Origin: an uncultured Oligella sp.
GTDB lineage: Bacteria; Pseudomonadota; Gammaproteobacteria; Burkholderiales; Burkholderiaceae_B
Direction of reading: 5' to 3'
NCBI GenBank assembly: GCA_947632105.1
Contig: CANROD010000014.1
Location: 1 to 44,724 of the forward strand
Length of the DNA stretch: 44,724 bases
Shown: in pieces, positions 36,010 through 43,981 of the stretch
Position numbering within the stretch: position 1 is the stretch's first letter
Layout of the letters: each line of letters begins with the position of its first letter
Position numbers and translations under genes: made by a program
The notes under the pieces: model-generated
Database searches by the model: none
Told to the model about the DNA's origin: nothing
The model's input: only the letters and a program-made list of their open reading frames with translations

Positions 36010-36819
36010 ATGAAACAGCAAAAATTAATAACTGAGCATTTAACTATCTATCGCGGTAATAAGAAAATCCTTGATGATATAGGTATTGAGATAAGAGGGG
36101 GCGAGGTGGTCGCTTTACTTGGCGCTAATGGTGCGGGTAAATCGACCTTGCTCAATGTTTTATCCGGTGAGTTTGATGGGTTAGATATCACTGATGGCTC
36201 AACTATCCTACTCAACAATGAAAATTTATTGAGTCTTGGTAAGGAGCAGTTAGCAAAAAAAAGAGCAGTGCTACCACAATCTTCATCACTTGATTTTGAG
36301 CTATCAGTACTTGATGTGTTGGAAATGGGGCTTTATCCTTTCTCTATGATAAGTGCCCTTCAGCAAAATGCACTTATCACCAAAGCGATAGAGTCAGCTG
36401 ATATTATCCACTTACGAAGTAAATCATATTTGCAATTATCAGGTGGAGAAAAGCAGCGAGTTCAATTTGCCAGAGTGATGGTGCAACTGCTAGCAATGCG
36501 CTCTTTAAGTGATGAGACACTTTATTTTTTATTGGATGAGCCGACGGCAAGTTTAGACCCGAAGTATCAACAGTTTTTATTGCAAAAATTACGCCAACTA
36601 TGTGATGAGGATATCGCCGTACTAGTGATTTTGCATGATGTGAATTTAGCCGCTTTTTATGCAGACCGTTTATTACTTTTGGCCAATAAAAAAATTCTAT
36701 GTTGTGAAGAACCTAAGCTTGCTTTAACAGAGGATAATTTGCTACAACTTTATGGTGTTTGGGGGCGAGCTATTGAACACCCTTTTAACCCAGAAAAATG
36801 CTTAGTAGTTTGGTGTTAA
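36010..36819 (+). CDS. hmuV: Heme ABC transporter ATP-binding protein
   Basis: The 269-aa ATPase has Walker A GANGAGKST at residues 38-46, the signature LSGGEKQR at 143-150, Walker B FLLDEP ending at 178, and the H-loop ILHDVN. Length and DVLEMGLYPF fit the HmuV group. I use the ATG at 36010. A TTG directly before it is in frame but less likely. It powers HmuU and closes the heme operon. Confidence 0.93.
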   Translation: MKQQKLITEHLTIYRGNKKILDDIGIEIRGGEVVALLGANGAGKSTLLNVLSGEFDGLDITDGSTILLNNENLLSLGKEQLAKKRAVLPQSSSLDFELSVLDVLEMGLYPFSMISALQQNALITKAIESADIIHLRSKSYLQLSGGEKQRVQFARVMVQLLAMRSLSDETLYFLLDEPTASLDPKYQQFLLQKLRQLCDEDIAVLVILHDVNLAAFYADRLLLLANKKILCCEEPKLALTEDNLLQLYGVWGRAIEHPFNPEKCLVVWC

Positions 36820-36873
36820 GTTTGTGTTAAAAATCTACTCAATTGTTACGTTCTGAGTCTTCTACAAATATCC

Positions 36874-36902
36874 AGATGAAATACAGATATCATCTTATTT
36901 TT
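36874..36902 (+). terminator. Candidate terminator after hmuV
   Basis: AGATGA (36874-36879) pairs with TCATCT (36890-36895) around a ten-base loop and is followed by TATTTTT. It is a weak stem, but its place between hmuV and the next gene fits the end of the heme operon. Confidence 0.4.
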
Positions 36903-36932
36903 ATCAAATTCAGTCCATTTTAGCTAGACTTC

Positions 36933-38105
36933 ATGAAAGCCCCTATTAAGCAAGAAAAAGGAACCGAGAGTTGGTTCGCTGTCATCACTTTAGCGGTTGC
37001 CGCCTTTATCTTTAACACCACGGAATTTGTGCCGGTTGGTTTGTTACCAGATATTGCCGAGGGTTTCAGTATGGATATTTCCCGTACTGGTTTACTGATG
37101 ACAATTTATGCTTGGGCTGTGACAATACTCTCCTTGCCATTGACGATGATGACGGCACGTTTTGAAAGGCGTCGTCTTCTGATTTTTCTATTTATTCTCT
37201 TTATTGCCAGTCATGCTTTAGCGGCAGTAGCGTGGAGTTTTTCTTCGCTATTAGCCGCGCGTTTAGGTGTTGCAATGGCGCACTCAGTGTTTTGGGCAAT
37301 TACTATCCCTTTAGCTGTTCGATTAGCGCCTAAGGGAAATAAAACTAAAGCACTAAGCTTTATCGTCACTGGCTCATCCCTAGCAACTGTGTTGGGAGTG
37401 CCTTTAGGCACGGTGATTGGATATCATTTTGGGTGGCGTATGACATTTGCATTAATCGGTGTGATTGCAGCGATTATTTTGTTGCTATTGTGGCGTGTAT
37501 TGCCAAGGTTAACGAGCCAAAGTAGTGGTAGTTTAAACGTCGTACCAGCGTTACTCAAGCGTCCAAGTTTACAATATGTTTATATTACTTTGGCGCTGGT
37601 GATGACGGCTCATTTCACTACATCAACCTACATTAGCCCCTATTTACAAGAGGTTGGCGGTATGAGTAACAATCTTGTGGTGGTGATGTTGTTTGTGATC
37701 GGTTTAGCGGGTGTTTTAGGTGGAATACTTTTTGCGCGCTATGCAGGGCGTCATTCCTTTCCTATGTTGTTGCTGTCTTTACTTGGCTTACTGCTGAGTT
37801 TAGCTTTATTGTATTTTTCGGTTATGCATTGGTGGACTCTTATTCCGTCGGCGATAGTTTGGGGTGTTGTTATTACCTTGATTGCTATGCTGTTGCAGAG
37901 CAAGGTATTAGAAAAAGCGGCTGATGCACCTGATATAGGGATTGCTATTTTTTCTGCTGTATTTAATATTGGTATCGGTGGAGGTGCTTTGCTAGGTGGT
38001 CAAATGATTGAGCAGGTGGGCCTAGCAAATATTGCTTATGTTGGTGCTGTTTTAGCCCTAATAGCACTGCTTGGCTTTTTCTGGAAGGCTCGTTTGCTCA
38101 AGTGA
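36933..38105 (+). CDS. sotB: Sugar efflux MFS transporter (SotB/YdeA-like)
   Basis: The 390-aa protein has 12 predicted membrane helices. It closely follows E. coli SotB in VTLAVAAFIFNTTEFVPVGL (helix 1), YAWAVTILSLPLTMMTARFE (helix 2), IASHALAAVAWSFS, FGWRMTFALIGV and FNIGIGGGALLGGQ. SotB exports arabinose and other sugars or IPTG-like compounds. It may act on other metabolites here. It stands alone between the heme operon and serA, and any link to heme is unsupported. Confidence 0.88.
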   Translation: MKAPIKQEKGTESWFAVITLAVAAFIFNTTEFVPVGLLPDIAEGFSMDISRTGLLMTIYAWAVTILSLPLTMMTARFERRRLLIFLFILFIASHALAAVAWSFSSLLAARLGVAMAHSVFWAITIPLAVRLAPKGNKTKALSFIVTGSSLATVLGVPLGTVIGYHFGWRMTFALIGVIAAIILLLLWRVLPRLTSQSSGSLNVVPALLKRPSLQYVYITLALVMTAHFTTSTYISPYLQEVGGMSNNLVVVMLFVIGLAGVLGGILFARYAGRHSFPMLLLSLLGLLLSLALLYFSVMHWWTLIPSAIVWGVVITLIAMLLQSKVLEKAADAPDIGIAIFSAVFNIGIGGGALLGGQMIEQVGLANIAYVGAVLALIALLGFFWKARLLK

Positions 38106-38139
38106 GTGTGCGTCGTATAGTTCCTTAAATTTCAAGCTT

Positions 38140-38181
38140 CTACATCAAACTTTCTTAGGTATTTGCCCGAAAGTTTTGTAG
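38140..38181 (+). promoter_or_regulatory. Inverted repeat upstream of serA
   Basis: CTACA plus AAACTTTC (38140-38154, with a two-base bulge) pairs with GAAAGTTT plus TGTAG (38169-38181), a 13-bp stem with a 14-base loop. No T-run follows. It overlaps the proposed serA promoter and could be an operator, or the end of the sotB transcript. Confidence 0.4.
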
Positions 38182-38192
38182 GGTGCTAGAAT
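38163..38192 (+). promoter_or_regulatory. Candidate serA promoter
   Basis: TTGCCC (38163-38168), an 18-base spacer and TAGAAT (38187-38192) lie 37 bases before the serA ATG. The -35 falls in the loop of the inverted repeat at 38140-38181. Confidence 0.4.
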
Positions 38193-38228
38193 AGGTCTTT
38201 TGACGTCTATTCTTGTTACGGGGATCGC

Positions 38229-39464
38229 ATGGATCATCAGTTATCTTTACACAAAGACAAAATTAAGTTTGTCCTTTTCGAGGGCGTACACCAAAATGCG
38301 TTGGATGTTTTACACAGCAATGGTTATACCAATATTGACTACCATAAAAAAGCCTTAGAGGGTCAGGAGTTATTAGATGCGGTTAAGGATGCGCATTTTA
38401 TTGGTATTCGCTCCCGTACACAGATGACTGCTGAGGTGTTTGCTGCTGCTAAGAAGTTAGTCGCTTTAGGCTGCTTCTGTATTGGTACTAATCAAGTCGA
38501 TTTAAAGGCGGCTAGAGAGCTTGGTGTGCCCGTATTTAATGCACCATTCTCTAATACTCGTTCTGTGGCTGAGCTGGTATTAGCTGAGATCATTATGTTA
38601 TTCCGTAAAATTCCCGCGATGAATATGACATTACACCGCGGTGGCTGGAATAAATCAGCTACTGGTAGTTACGAGGCGCGCGGTAAGAGATTAGGTATTG
38701 TCGGTTACGGTCACATCGGTACTCAAATCGGTATTTTGGCTGAGGCCTTAGGTATGCATGTCTACTATTATGATGTTGAAGCTAAGTTACCTTTAGGCAA
38801 TGCAACACCGGTAAATACGCTCGAAGAGTTATTAAATATGAGTGATGCGGTTACCTTACATGTACCTGAGGATGCGACAACTTTCAATATGATGAATGCT
38901 GCGCGTATTGCTCAGATGAAAAAAGGGGCTCACTTAATTAATGCTTCTCGCGGCACGGTGGTTGATATTGATGCGTTAGCAGCTGCTATTAAGGATGAGC
39001 ATATTGGTGGTGCGGCGATCGATGTTTTCCCTGTTGAGCCTAAATCTAACGATGACGAGTTTGTTAGTGCCCTACGAGGTTTAGATAATGTGCTTTTAAC
39101 TCCGCATATTGGTGGTTCTACGCAAGAAGCGCAAGCTAATATCGGTATTGAGGTAGCTAATAAACTAGTGAAGTACTCCGATAACGGTAGTACCTTGTCT
39201 GCAGTCAATTTCCCAGAGGTTTCTTTACCTATTGGCGACGGTGAAACTCATCGTTATATGCACATTCACGAAAATAAGCCTGGTGTACTTAATGCGATTA
39301 ACCAGATTTTCATGAAAGACCATATCAATATTATTGGTCAATATTTACAGACTGATCCTGAAATTGGTTATGTAGTGATTGATGTTCAGTCTGAAAATCC
39401 GGAATTAGCCATCAGCATGTTAAAGAGTGTGCCTGGTACTATCCGTACTCGCGTGATTTACTAA
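38229..39464 (+). CDS. serA: D-3-phosphoglycerate dehydrogenase
   Basis: The 411-aa enzyme makes 3-phosphohydroxypyruvate, the first step of serine synthesis. It is the E. coli-type SerA with one C-terminal ACT domain (about residues 337-411, beginning HIHENKPGVLNAI) that binds serine for feedback inhibition. The NAD motif GYGHIG is at 159-164, and ASRGTVVDIDAL and LLTPHIGGSTQEAQ carry the active-site residues. A promoter-like pair and an inverted repeat precede it, and a terminator follows. Confidence 0.96.
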   Translation: MDHQLSLHKDKIKFVLFEGVHQNALDVLHSNGYTNIDYHKKALEGQELLDAVKDAHFIGIRSRTQMTAEVFAAAKKLVALGCFCIGTNQVDLKAARELGVPVFNAPFSNTRSVAELVLAEIIMLFRKIPAMNMTLHRGGWNKSATGSYEARGKRLGIVGYGHIGTQIGILAEALGMHVYYYDVEAKLPLGNATPVNTLEELLNMSDAVTLHVPEDATTFNMMNAARIAQMKKGAHLINASRGTVVDIDALAAAIKDEHIGGAAIDVFPVEPKSNDDEFVSALRGLDNVLLTPHIGGSTQEAQANIGIEVANKLVKYSDNGSTLSAVNFPEVSLPIGDGETHRYMHIHENKPGVLNAINQIFMKDHINIIGQYLQTDPEIGYVVIDVQSENPELAISMLKSVPGTIRTRVIY

Positions 39465-39512
39465 AGCTATACCTGATTTAGCTAGCTTGAGTTAGTTCGG
39501 CTAGTTCTATAG

Positions 39513-39555
39513 AGGGTGCTGTGTTTCTTTGGACACAAGCACCCTTATTCTTTTC
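39513..39555 (+). terminator. Terminator after serA
   Basis: AGGGTGCT (39513-39520) pairs with AGCACCCT (39538-39545), with an inner GTGT/ACAC extension offset by one base. The stem is followed by TATTCTTTTC. It ends the serA transcript. Confidence 0.75.
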
Positions 39556-39588
39556 AAAATTCCTTACTCAGATTAGGTGAGTTTTTTT

Positions 39589-40044
39589 ATGACAGCTCAG
39601 CAACACACAGTTAGGCAAAAGCCATTTACTGTTATCGAGCGCTTTGTATACGCTTTTTTCTTTGAAATTTTTGGTATTGGTATTAGTACGCCGCTTTTTG
39701 CCTGGTTAACAGGCACACCTATGACTGATATGGGCGTGATTGCCGTTGTTGTGGCGGTGATGGCTTTACTTTGGAATATGCTGTTTAATTCCATTTTTGA
39801 TACTTGGCTAAAGCGTAATCACCTCAGTAAAAATACTCGCCTTAGAATACTTCATGCTCTTTTGTTTGAAGCAGGGCTGATCTGCGGAGCACTGCCGTTT
39901 ATTATGTGGTGGTTGAATGCCAGCTTATGGGAGGCACTCAGTCTTGATATTGGTCTGATCCTATTCTATTTACCTTATACTTATATTTATAGTTTAGTGT
40001 ACGATAGCCTTAGAAAGCGCTTTTGGGGTCGTATTAAAGAGTAG
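39589..40044 (+). CDS. PACE-family efflux protein (AceI-like)
   Basis: The 151-aa protein has four membrane helices in two tandem bacterial transmembrane pair domains. The first repeat has ERFVYAFFFEIFG and WNMLFNSIFD. The second has RILHALLFEAGL and YTYIYSLVYD. These match the RxxHaxxFE and WNxxFNxxFD motifs of PACE exporters, which pump biocides such as chlorhexidine and acriflavine and natural polyamines. The start is ATG at 39589, eight bases after AGGTGAG. The in-frame GTG at 39577 lies within that ribosome binding site. It is 13 bp from the next small gene. Confidence 0.88.
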   Translation: MTAQQHTVRQKPFTVIERFVYAFFFEIFGIGISTPLFAWLTGTPMTDMGVIAVVVAVMALLWNMLFNSIFDTWLKRNHLSKNTRLRILHALLFEAGLICGALPFIMWWLNASLWEALSLDIGLILFYLPYTYIYSLVYDSLRKRFWGRIKE

Positions 40045-40057
40045 GAAAAAAGTAATT

Positions 40058-40285
40058 ATGGAGCAGTTAGAGTTCTTTGAGATTCCGAGTCCTTGTATCA
40101 ATATCTGTGAATCAAATGATCGTGGTTATTGTAAGGGTTGTTATCGTAGTCGCGAGGAGCGTCAGATGTGGACTCTGATGTCTGAACCTGAGAAGCGAGA
40201 GGTATTGAGGCTCTGTAGTTTACGTAAAAAGCGTTCTGAGCAGCAAATGCTACTTGAACAGCTACGAAGAGTTGAGGGGACCTAA
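40058..40285 (+). CDS. DUF1289 domain cysteine-rich small protein
   Basis: The 75-aa protein has the DUF1289 pattern PCINICESNDRGYCKGCYRS, with four cysteines in C-x3-C...C-x2-C spacing that suggests a bound metal. A charged helix rich in Arg, Glu and Gln follows. The function of this family is not established. It lies 13 bp after the PACE gene and ends within the stem of a terminator. Confidence 0.85.
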   Translation: MEQLEFFEIPSPCINICESNDRGYCKGCYRSREERQMWTLMSEPEKREVLRLCSLRKKRSEQQMLLEQLRRVEGT

Positions 40286-40303
40286 TAGTAGCTCCCCTCT
40301 TTA
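40274..40303 (+). terminator. Terminator overlapping the DUF1289 stop
   Basis: GAGGGGA (40274-40280) pairs with TCCCCTC (40293-40299), followed by TTTATA. The left arm lies in the last codons of the gene. It separates the rightward serA-side genes from the leftward MmgE/PrpD operon. Confidence 0.65.
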
Positions 40304-40309
40304 TAAAGT

Positions 40310-41656
40310 TTAGAGTGGCAGTTGACTACTGCCGTTTTCTAATCCCCAAGCCCAAGTAATTAATTTCTCAGCATTCTCTTTCGTACCAGCGTTATTGTAA
40401 TTAACTAGGCGCTTTACCTTAGCCTCAATTTCATCACGTGAGAGAGTGTTGCCAGGATCCCCTTTAGGATCGTGAACAAAGGCACTTAACTCACGGCCGT
40501 CAGTCGTTGTTACCTTAACCTTACCTAGCCATTTTGCTGGATAGGCATCGTCAATCTCCGTATCTAAGGTCATACTGACTTTTTGTCGGAAGCTATCAAT
40601 ACGCTCATCACCCAGAGCACGTTCAAACTCGTCTAAACCGGCAAAGCCATTGTGTGCTAATACTCCTAAAACCGTACCCATAGAGAACTTTGATTGGTGA
40701 ACTGTTTGCGGCTTATCCACTGCACCAAGCACATCAATCGCTGCTTGATGGACAAAGGTTTTTACCTCCGCAATATCATCAACAGCTAGGTCATTTGCTT
40801 GCATTACTGCCCATAAAGCATCAGCAGCAGGGTGAGTGTGGCGGCAAGAAGCATGGTATTTAAATGAGGTTTCCAGTAAAGCCCAACGTTGACCAAAGCG
40901 TTCAATCAACTTGTCGGTTTTAGGCGCTTTACTAAAAGCGGTACCCATGCCTTTCTCACCTTCAAAAATATCCTCTGCACCACTAAAGCCTTTAGCAGCA
41001 AGGGAGGCGGCCATAACACCATTGGCAGAAGCCATGGCTGTATGCAATTGCTTAGAGTCCGCAGCAGTTTTTAAGAACTCCCATAAACCGGCAGCCTGAG
41101 TACCGGCGCTACCTAAGGCATCTTGCATTTGACTGGTGTTTAAGCGTAGCAAGCGACCTACAGTGACTGCAGAGGCTATGGTGCCAGCAGTGGCCGTAGT
41201 GTGGAAAACTTTATAGTGTGATCGACCTAAGAACTCACCCACTCGAATGCCTACCTCATAACCTACGACACAAGCAGTTAGCAACTCCTTACCACTAGCA
41301 CCTAGTTCTTGAGCCATAGCAATAGCGGGAGGGAAAACGACACAAGCGGGGTGAAAGACTGAACTATTGTGTAAGTCATCTTGTTCGACCATATGAGCGG
41401 CAGCGGCATTCACCATAGCAGCAAAGTAGGGGCTGGTTTTTTTGCCGCTAGGGATGAGCTGTGCTGAACCATCACTTGGGCCTTGCTCTTTAGCGAAGGC
41501 GGCAATTTTTTGTACTGGTGGCTCAGTTGAGCCAGCATACATAGAACCTAGGGTATCAAGCAGTAAGTCCTCACAGCGACGAATTACCTCTGTAGGAATA
41601 TCCTCAAACTGTAGATTAGCAGCAAATTCAGCAACAATACGACTGGAAGTACTCAT
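40310..41656 (-). CDS. MmgE/PrpD family protein
   Basis: The 448-aa protein matches the MmgE/PrpD family, which includes 2-methylcitrate dehydratase and cis-aconitate decarboxylase. Visible family features are LLDTLGSMYAGSTEPPVQ near the N-terminus, AAAAHMVEQDDLHNSSVFHP (about residues 83-102), the helical domain with GTAFSKAPKTDKLIERFG, and YHASCRHTHPAADALWAV in the middle. The prpBCD genes are absent, so 2-methylcitrate is not implied. It begins nine bases after an acyl-CoA dehydrogenase gene and forms an operon with it. Its substrate is probably a small carboxylic acid or its CoA ester. Confidence 0.85.
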   Translation of the reverse strand: MSTSSRIVAEFAANLQFEDIPTEVIRRCEDLLLDTLGSMYAGSTEPPVQKIAAFAKEQGPSDGSAQLIPSGKKTSPYFAAMVNAAAAHMVEQDDLHNSSVFHPACVVFPPAIAMAQELGASGKELLTACVVGYEVGIRVGEFLGRSHYKVFHTTATAGTIASAVTVGRLLRLNTSQMQDALGSAGTQAAGLWEFLKTAADSKQLHTAMASANGVMAASLAAKGFSGAEDIFEGEKGMGTAFSKAPKTDKLIERFGQRWALLETSFKYHASCRHTHPAADALWAVMQANDLAVDDIAEVKTFVHQAAIDVLGAVDKPQTVHQSKFSMGTVLGVLAHNGFAGLDEFERALGDERIDSFRQKVSMTLDTEIDDAYPAKWLGKVKVTTTDGRELSAFVHDPKGDPGNTLSRDEIEAKVKRLVNYNNAGTKENAEKLITWAWGLENGSSQLPL

Positions 41657-41665
41657 AAAGACCTC

Positions 41666-42826
41666 TTAGAATGAGCGTGGTAAACCAAGAATATGCTCAG
41701 CTACGAATGAGTAAATTAAGTTCGTAGAAATAGGAGCAACTTGATATAAACGAGTTTCGCGGAATTTACGCTCAACATCGTATTCGTTAGCAAAACCAAA
41801 GCCACCGTGGAATTGTAAGCAAGCATTAGCAGCTTCCCAAGAGGCGTCAGCCGCTAGTAATTTAGCCATATTAGCTTGGGCACCACATGGTTTGTGCTCA
41901 TCAAATAGACGAGCTGCTTCATAGCGCATTAGGCTAGCAGCCTCAATATTAATAAATGCCTTAGCAATAGGGAACTGTACACCCTGGTTTTGGCCGATTG
42001 GGCGACCAAAAACGACGCGCTCTTTAACATATTCAGTTACTTTGTCGATGAACCAATAACCATCACCAATACACTCGGCAGCAATTAGAGTACGTTCGGC
42101 GTTAAGGCCATCAAGAATATAGCGAAAGCCTTTGCCTTCTTCACCAATTAAGTTTTTTTCTGGAATTTCTAAGTTATCGAAAAATAGCTCGTTAGTCTCG
42201 TGATTGACCATATTAGGAATAGGTTGTACAGTCATGCCGTTTGCCATCGCTTCTTTGATATCAACGATAAAAATAGACATGCCATCAGCTTTGCGCTGAA
42301 CTTCTTCTAGTGGCGTAGTACGTGCCAATAAGATCATTAGGTCTGAGTTAAGTACGCGAGAAATCCATACCTTTTGACCGTTAATGATATAACGACCGTC
42401 TTTTTTAACTGCCGTTGTTTTTAGTTTGGTGGTGTCAGTACCGGTGGTTGGCTCAGTTACTGCCATTGACTGAAGGCGTAGCTCGCCTGAGGCGATTTTT
42501 GGTAAATATAACTGTTTTTGGGCTTCGGAACCGTGACGTAATAATGTACCCATATTGTACATTTGACCGTGACATGCGCCAGAATTACCCCCGTTGCGGT
42601 TAATTTCCTCCATAATAACAGAAGCTTCGGTCAAGCTTAGACCTGAACCTCCGTATTCTTCAGGAATCAATGCAGCTAACCAGCCTGCGTCGGTTAGTGC
42701 TTTTACGAATTCGCTAGGGTAACCACGTTCTTCGTCAACTTTGCGGAAGTACTCAGCAGGGAACTCATTGCATAAATCACGAATTGCATCGCGGATGTCT
42801 TGGTATTTGTCGTCAGTTCTAGTCAT
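41666..42826 (-). CDS. Acyl-CoA dehydrogenase family protein
   Basis: The 386-aa flavoprotein has the acyl-CoA dehydrogenase layout. An N-terminal helical domain contains LIPEEYGGSGLSL, and a middle beta domain has MAVTEPTTGTDTTKLKTTAV and INGQKVWISR. A C-terminal helical domain has GFRYILDGLNAERTLIAAEC and QFHGGFGFANEYDVERKFRE. The catalytic base position was not fixed by eye. It is the first gene of the leftward pair, divergent from a LysR gene 124 bp away. The substrate is unknown, and the neighbourhood suggests a short dicarboxyl-CoA. Confidence 0.9.
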   Translation of the reverse strand: MTRTDDKYQDIRDAIRDLCNEFPAEYFRKVDEERGYPSEFVKALTDAGWLAALIPEEYGGSGLSLTEASVIMEEINRNGGNSGACHGQMYNMGTLLRHGSEAQKQLYLPKIASGELRLQSMAVTEPTTGTDTTKLKTTAVKKDGRYIINGQKVWISRVLNSDLMILLARTTPLEEVQRKADGMSIFIVDIKEAMANGMTVQPIPNMVNHETNELFFDNLEIPEKNLIGEEGKGFRYILDGLNAERTLIAAECIGDGYWFIDKVTEYVKERVVFGRPIGQNQGVQFPIAKAFINIEAASLMRYEAARLFDEHKPCGAQANMAKLLAADASWEAANACLQFHGGFGFANEYDVERKFRETRLYQVAPISTNLIYSFVAEHILGLPRSF

Positions 42827-42884
42827 GTTATTTTAATCTTTATTTCTTATGTTAAAAATGTTGTTAGAACCACTATGCCCTATA

Positions 42885-42897
42885 CCTTTTGATAAGG
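42885..42897. promoter_or_regulatory. Dyad in the divergent acyl-CoA dehydrogenase/LysR region
   Basis: CCTT (42885-42888), five bases and AAGG (42894-42897) lie within TACCTTTTGATAAGGCTA, a dyad with the T-N11-A character of LysR sites. It sits 54 bases before the LysR start in the 124-bp divergent gap. It is a candidate operator only. Confidence 0.35.
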
Positions 42898-42950
42898 CTA
42901 TTGCCAATTCATAAAGTTTGACTTTAATAAAATAAAAGGAAGAGTTTGTA

Positions 42951-43883
42951 ATGTCCATGTATTTTGATTTAACCGATATGCGATTGATGTTGAATATTGC
43001 CGAGGTTAAAAGTCTAACTAAAGCCGCAGAGCGGACTTTCTTGTCCTTACCTGCGGCAAGCCATAGGATCAAGAATCTGGAAAATAGTATTGGTACGGAG
43101 CTGCTATACAGAAGTAGTCAGGGCGTGACCTTAACACCAGCCGGTGAGGTATTTGTAGAGCACGCTAAGCTAGTGTCTCAACAGTTACAGTATTTACGTG
43201 GGGACATGAAGGAGTACGCAGAGGGTATACGCGGTAGAATTCGAGTCTATGCTAATACCACCGCAATGAGTGAGTTTATGCCTCGGGTCTTAGGACGTTA
43301 TTTGACTTTACAGCCAGATGTGAGTATAGAGCTGCGAGAGCGTTTAAGTATTGAAATTGTGCAGGCCGTGACGGAAGGTCACGCTGATATTGGCGTTGTT
43401 GCTGGGCTTGATGAGGCAGTTACAAGAAACTTAGACTGTCTGCCTTATCGAGTCAATAGATTAAGCTTTGTTGCTCATCCCTCGCATCCATTGGCTCAAG
43501 AAAAATCCATTGAGTTTAGCGAGACCTTAGATGAGAGCTATGTTTGTCTTTCTGAGTGGAGTGCGATTCATGGCTTTTTGCTCAAGGCAGCCACTAATCT
43601 TGGTCGTACATTAAGGTACCGAGTCGAGGTTAGTAGTTTTGAGGCAGTTTGTCGTATGGTTGAAGCAAAAGTGGGTGTTAGTGTTATCCCAGAAACGGCG
43701 ATTGACCGTTATGCTCAAACAATGGATATCGTTAAAATTCCTTTAAACGATACTTGGGCAAAACGGCAGCTACAAGTTTGTTTAAGACCTGGGGAAAAAT
43801 TGCCGAGTTTTGCTCAGCCGTTGCTTGATTTACTTTTAGAGGATACCGAGCAAAGCACATCAGACTCTGCACTTTCAATCTAA
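42951..43883 (+). CDS. LysR-family transcriptional regulator
   Basis: The 310-aa regulator has an N-terminal winged helix-turn-helix (MRLMLNIAEVKSLTKAAERT then LSLPAASHRIKNLENSIGTE) and a LysR effector domain with ANTTAMSEFMPRVLGRYL and the C-terminal VEAKVGVSVIPETAID. AAGGAAG precedes the ATG at 42951. It diverges from the acyl-CoA dehydrogenase/MmgE-PrpD pair and runs toward the hydratase-like gene, so it probably regulates both. It is not close to the BenM-like regulator at 29664. A methionine three codons in is a possible alternative start. Confidence 0.9.
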   Translation: MSMYFDLTDMRLMLNIAEVKSLTKAAERTFLSLPAASHRIKNLENSIGTELLYRSSQGVTLTPAGEVFVEHAKLVSQQLQYLRGDMKEYAEGIRGRIRVYANTTAMSEFMPRVLGRYLTLQPDVSIELRERLSIEIVQAVTEGHADIGVVAGLDEAVTRNLDCLPYRVNRLSFVAHPSHPLAQEKSIEFSETLDESYVCLSEWSAIHGFLLKAATNLGRTLRYRVEVSSFEAVCRMVEAKVGVSVIPETAIDRYAQTMDIVKIPLNDTWAKRQLQVCLRPGEKLPSFAQPLLDLLLEDTEQSTSDSALSI

Positions 43884-43981
43884 TCAAGGTGGAGTTAAGC
43901 GAAGCGCAATTCACTAATCCCCTCAGATAAGGCAAGATAGAACGATACATAATAATAGTTAATCTTTAAAAGGTCATATTA

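Noticed and set aside
43732-43950. 72-aa minus-strand frame over the end of the second LysR gene
   Set aside because: It is antisense to a clear LysR coding sequence and has no independent support.
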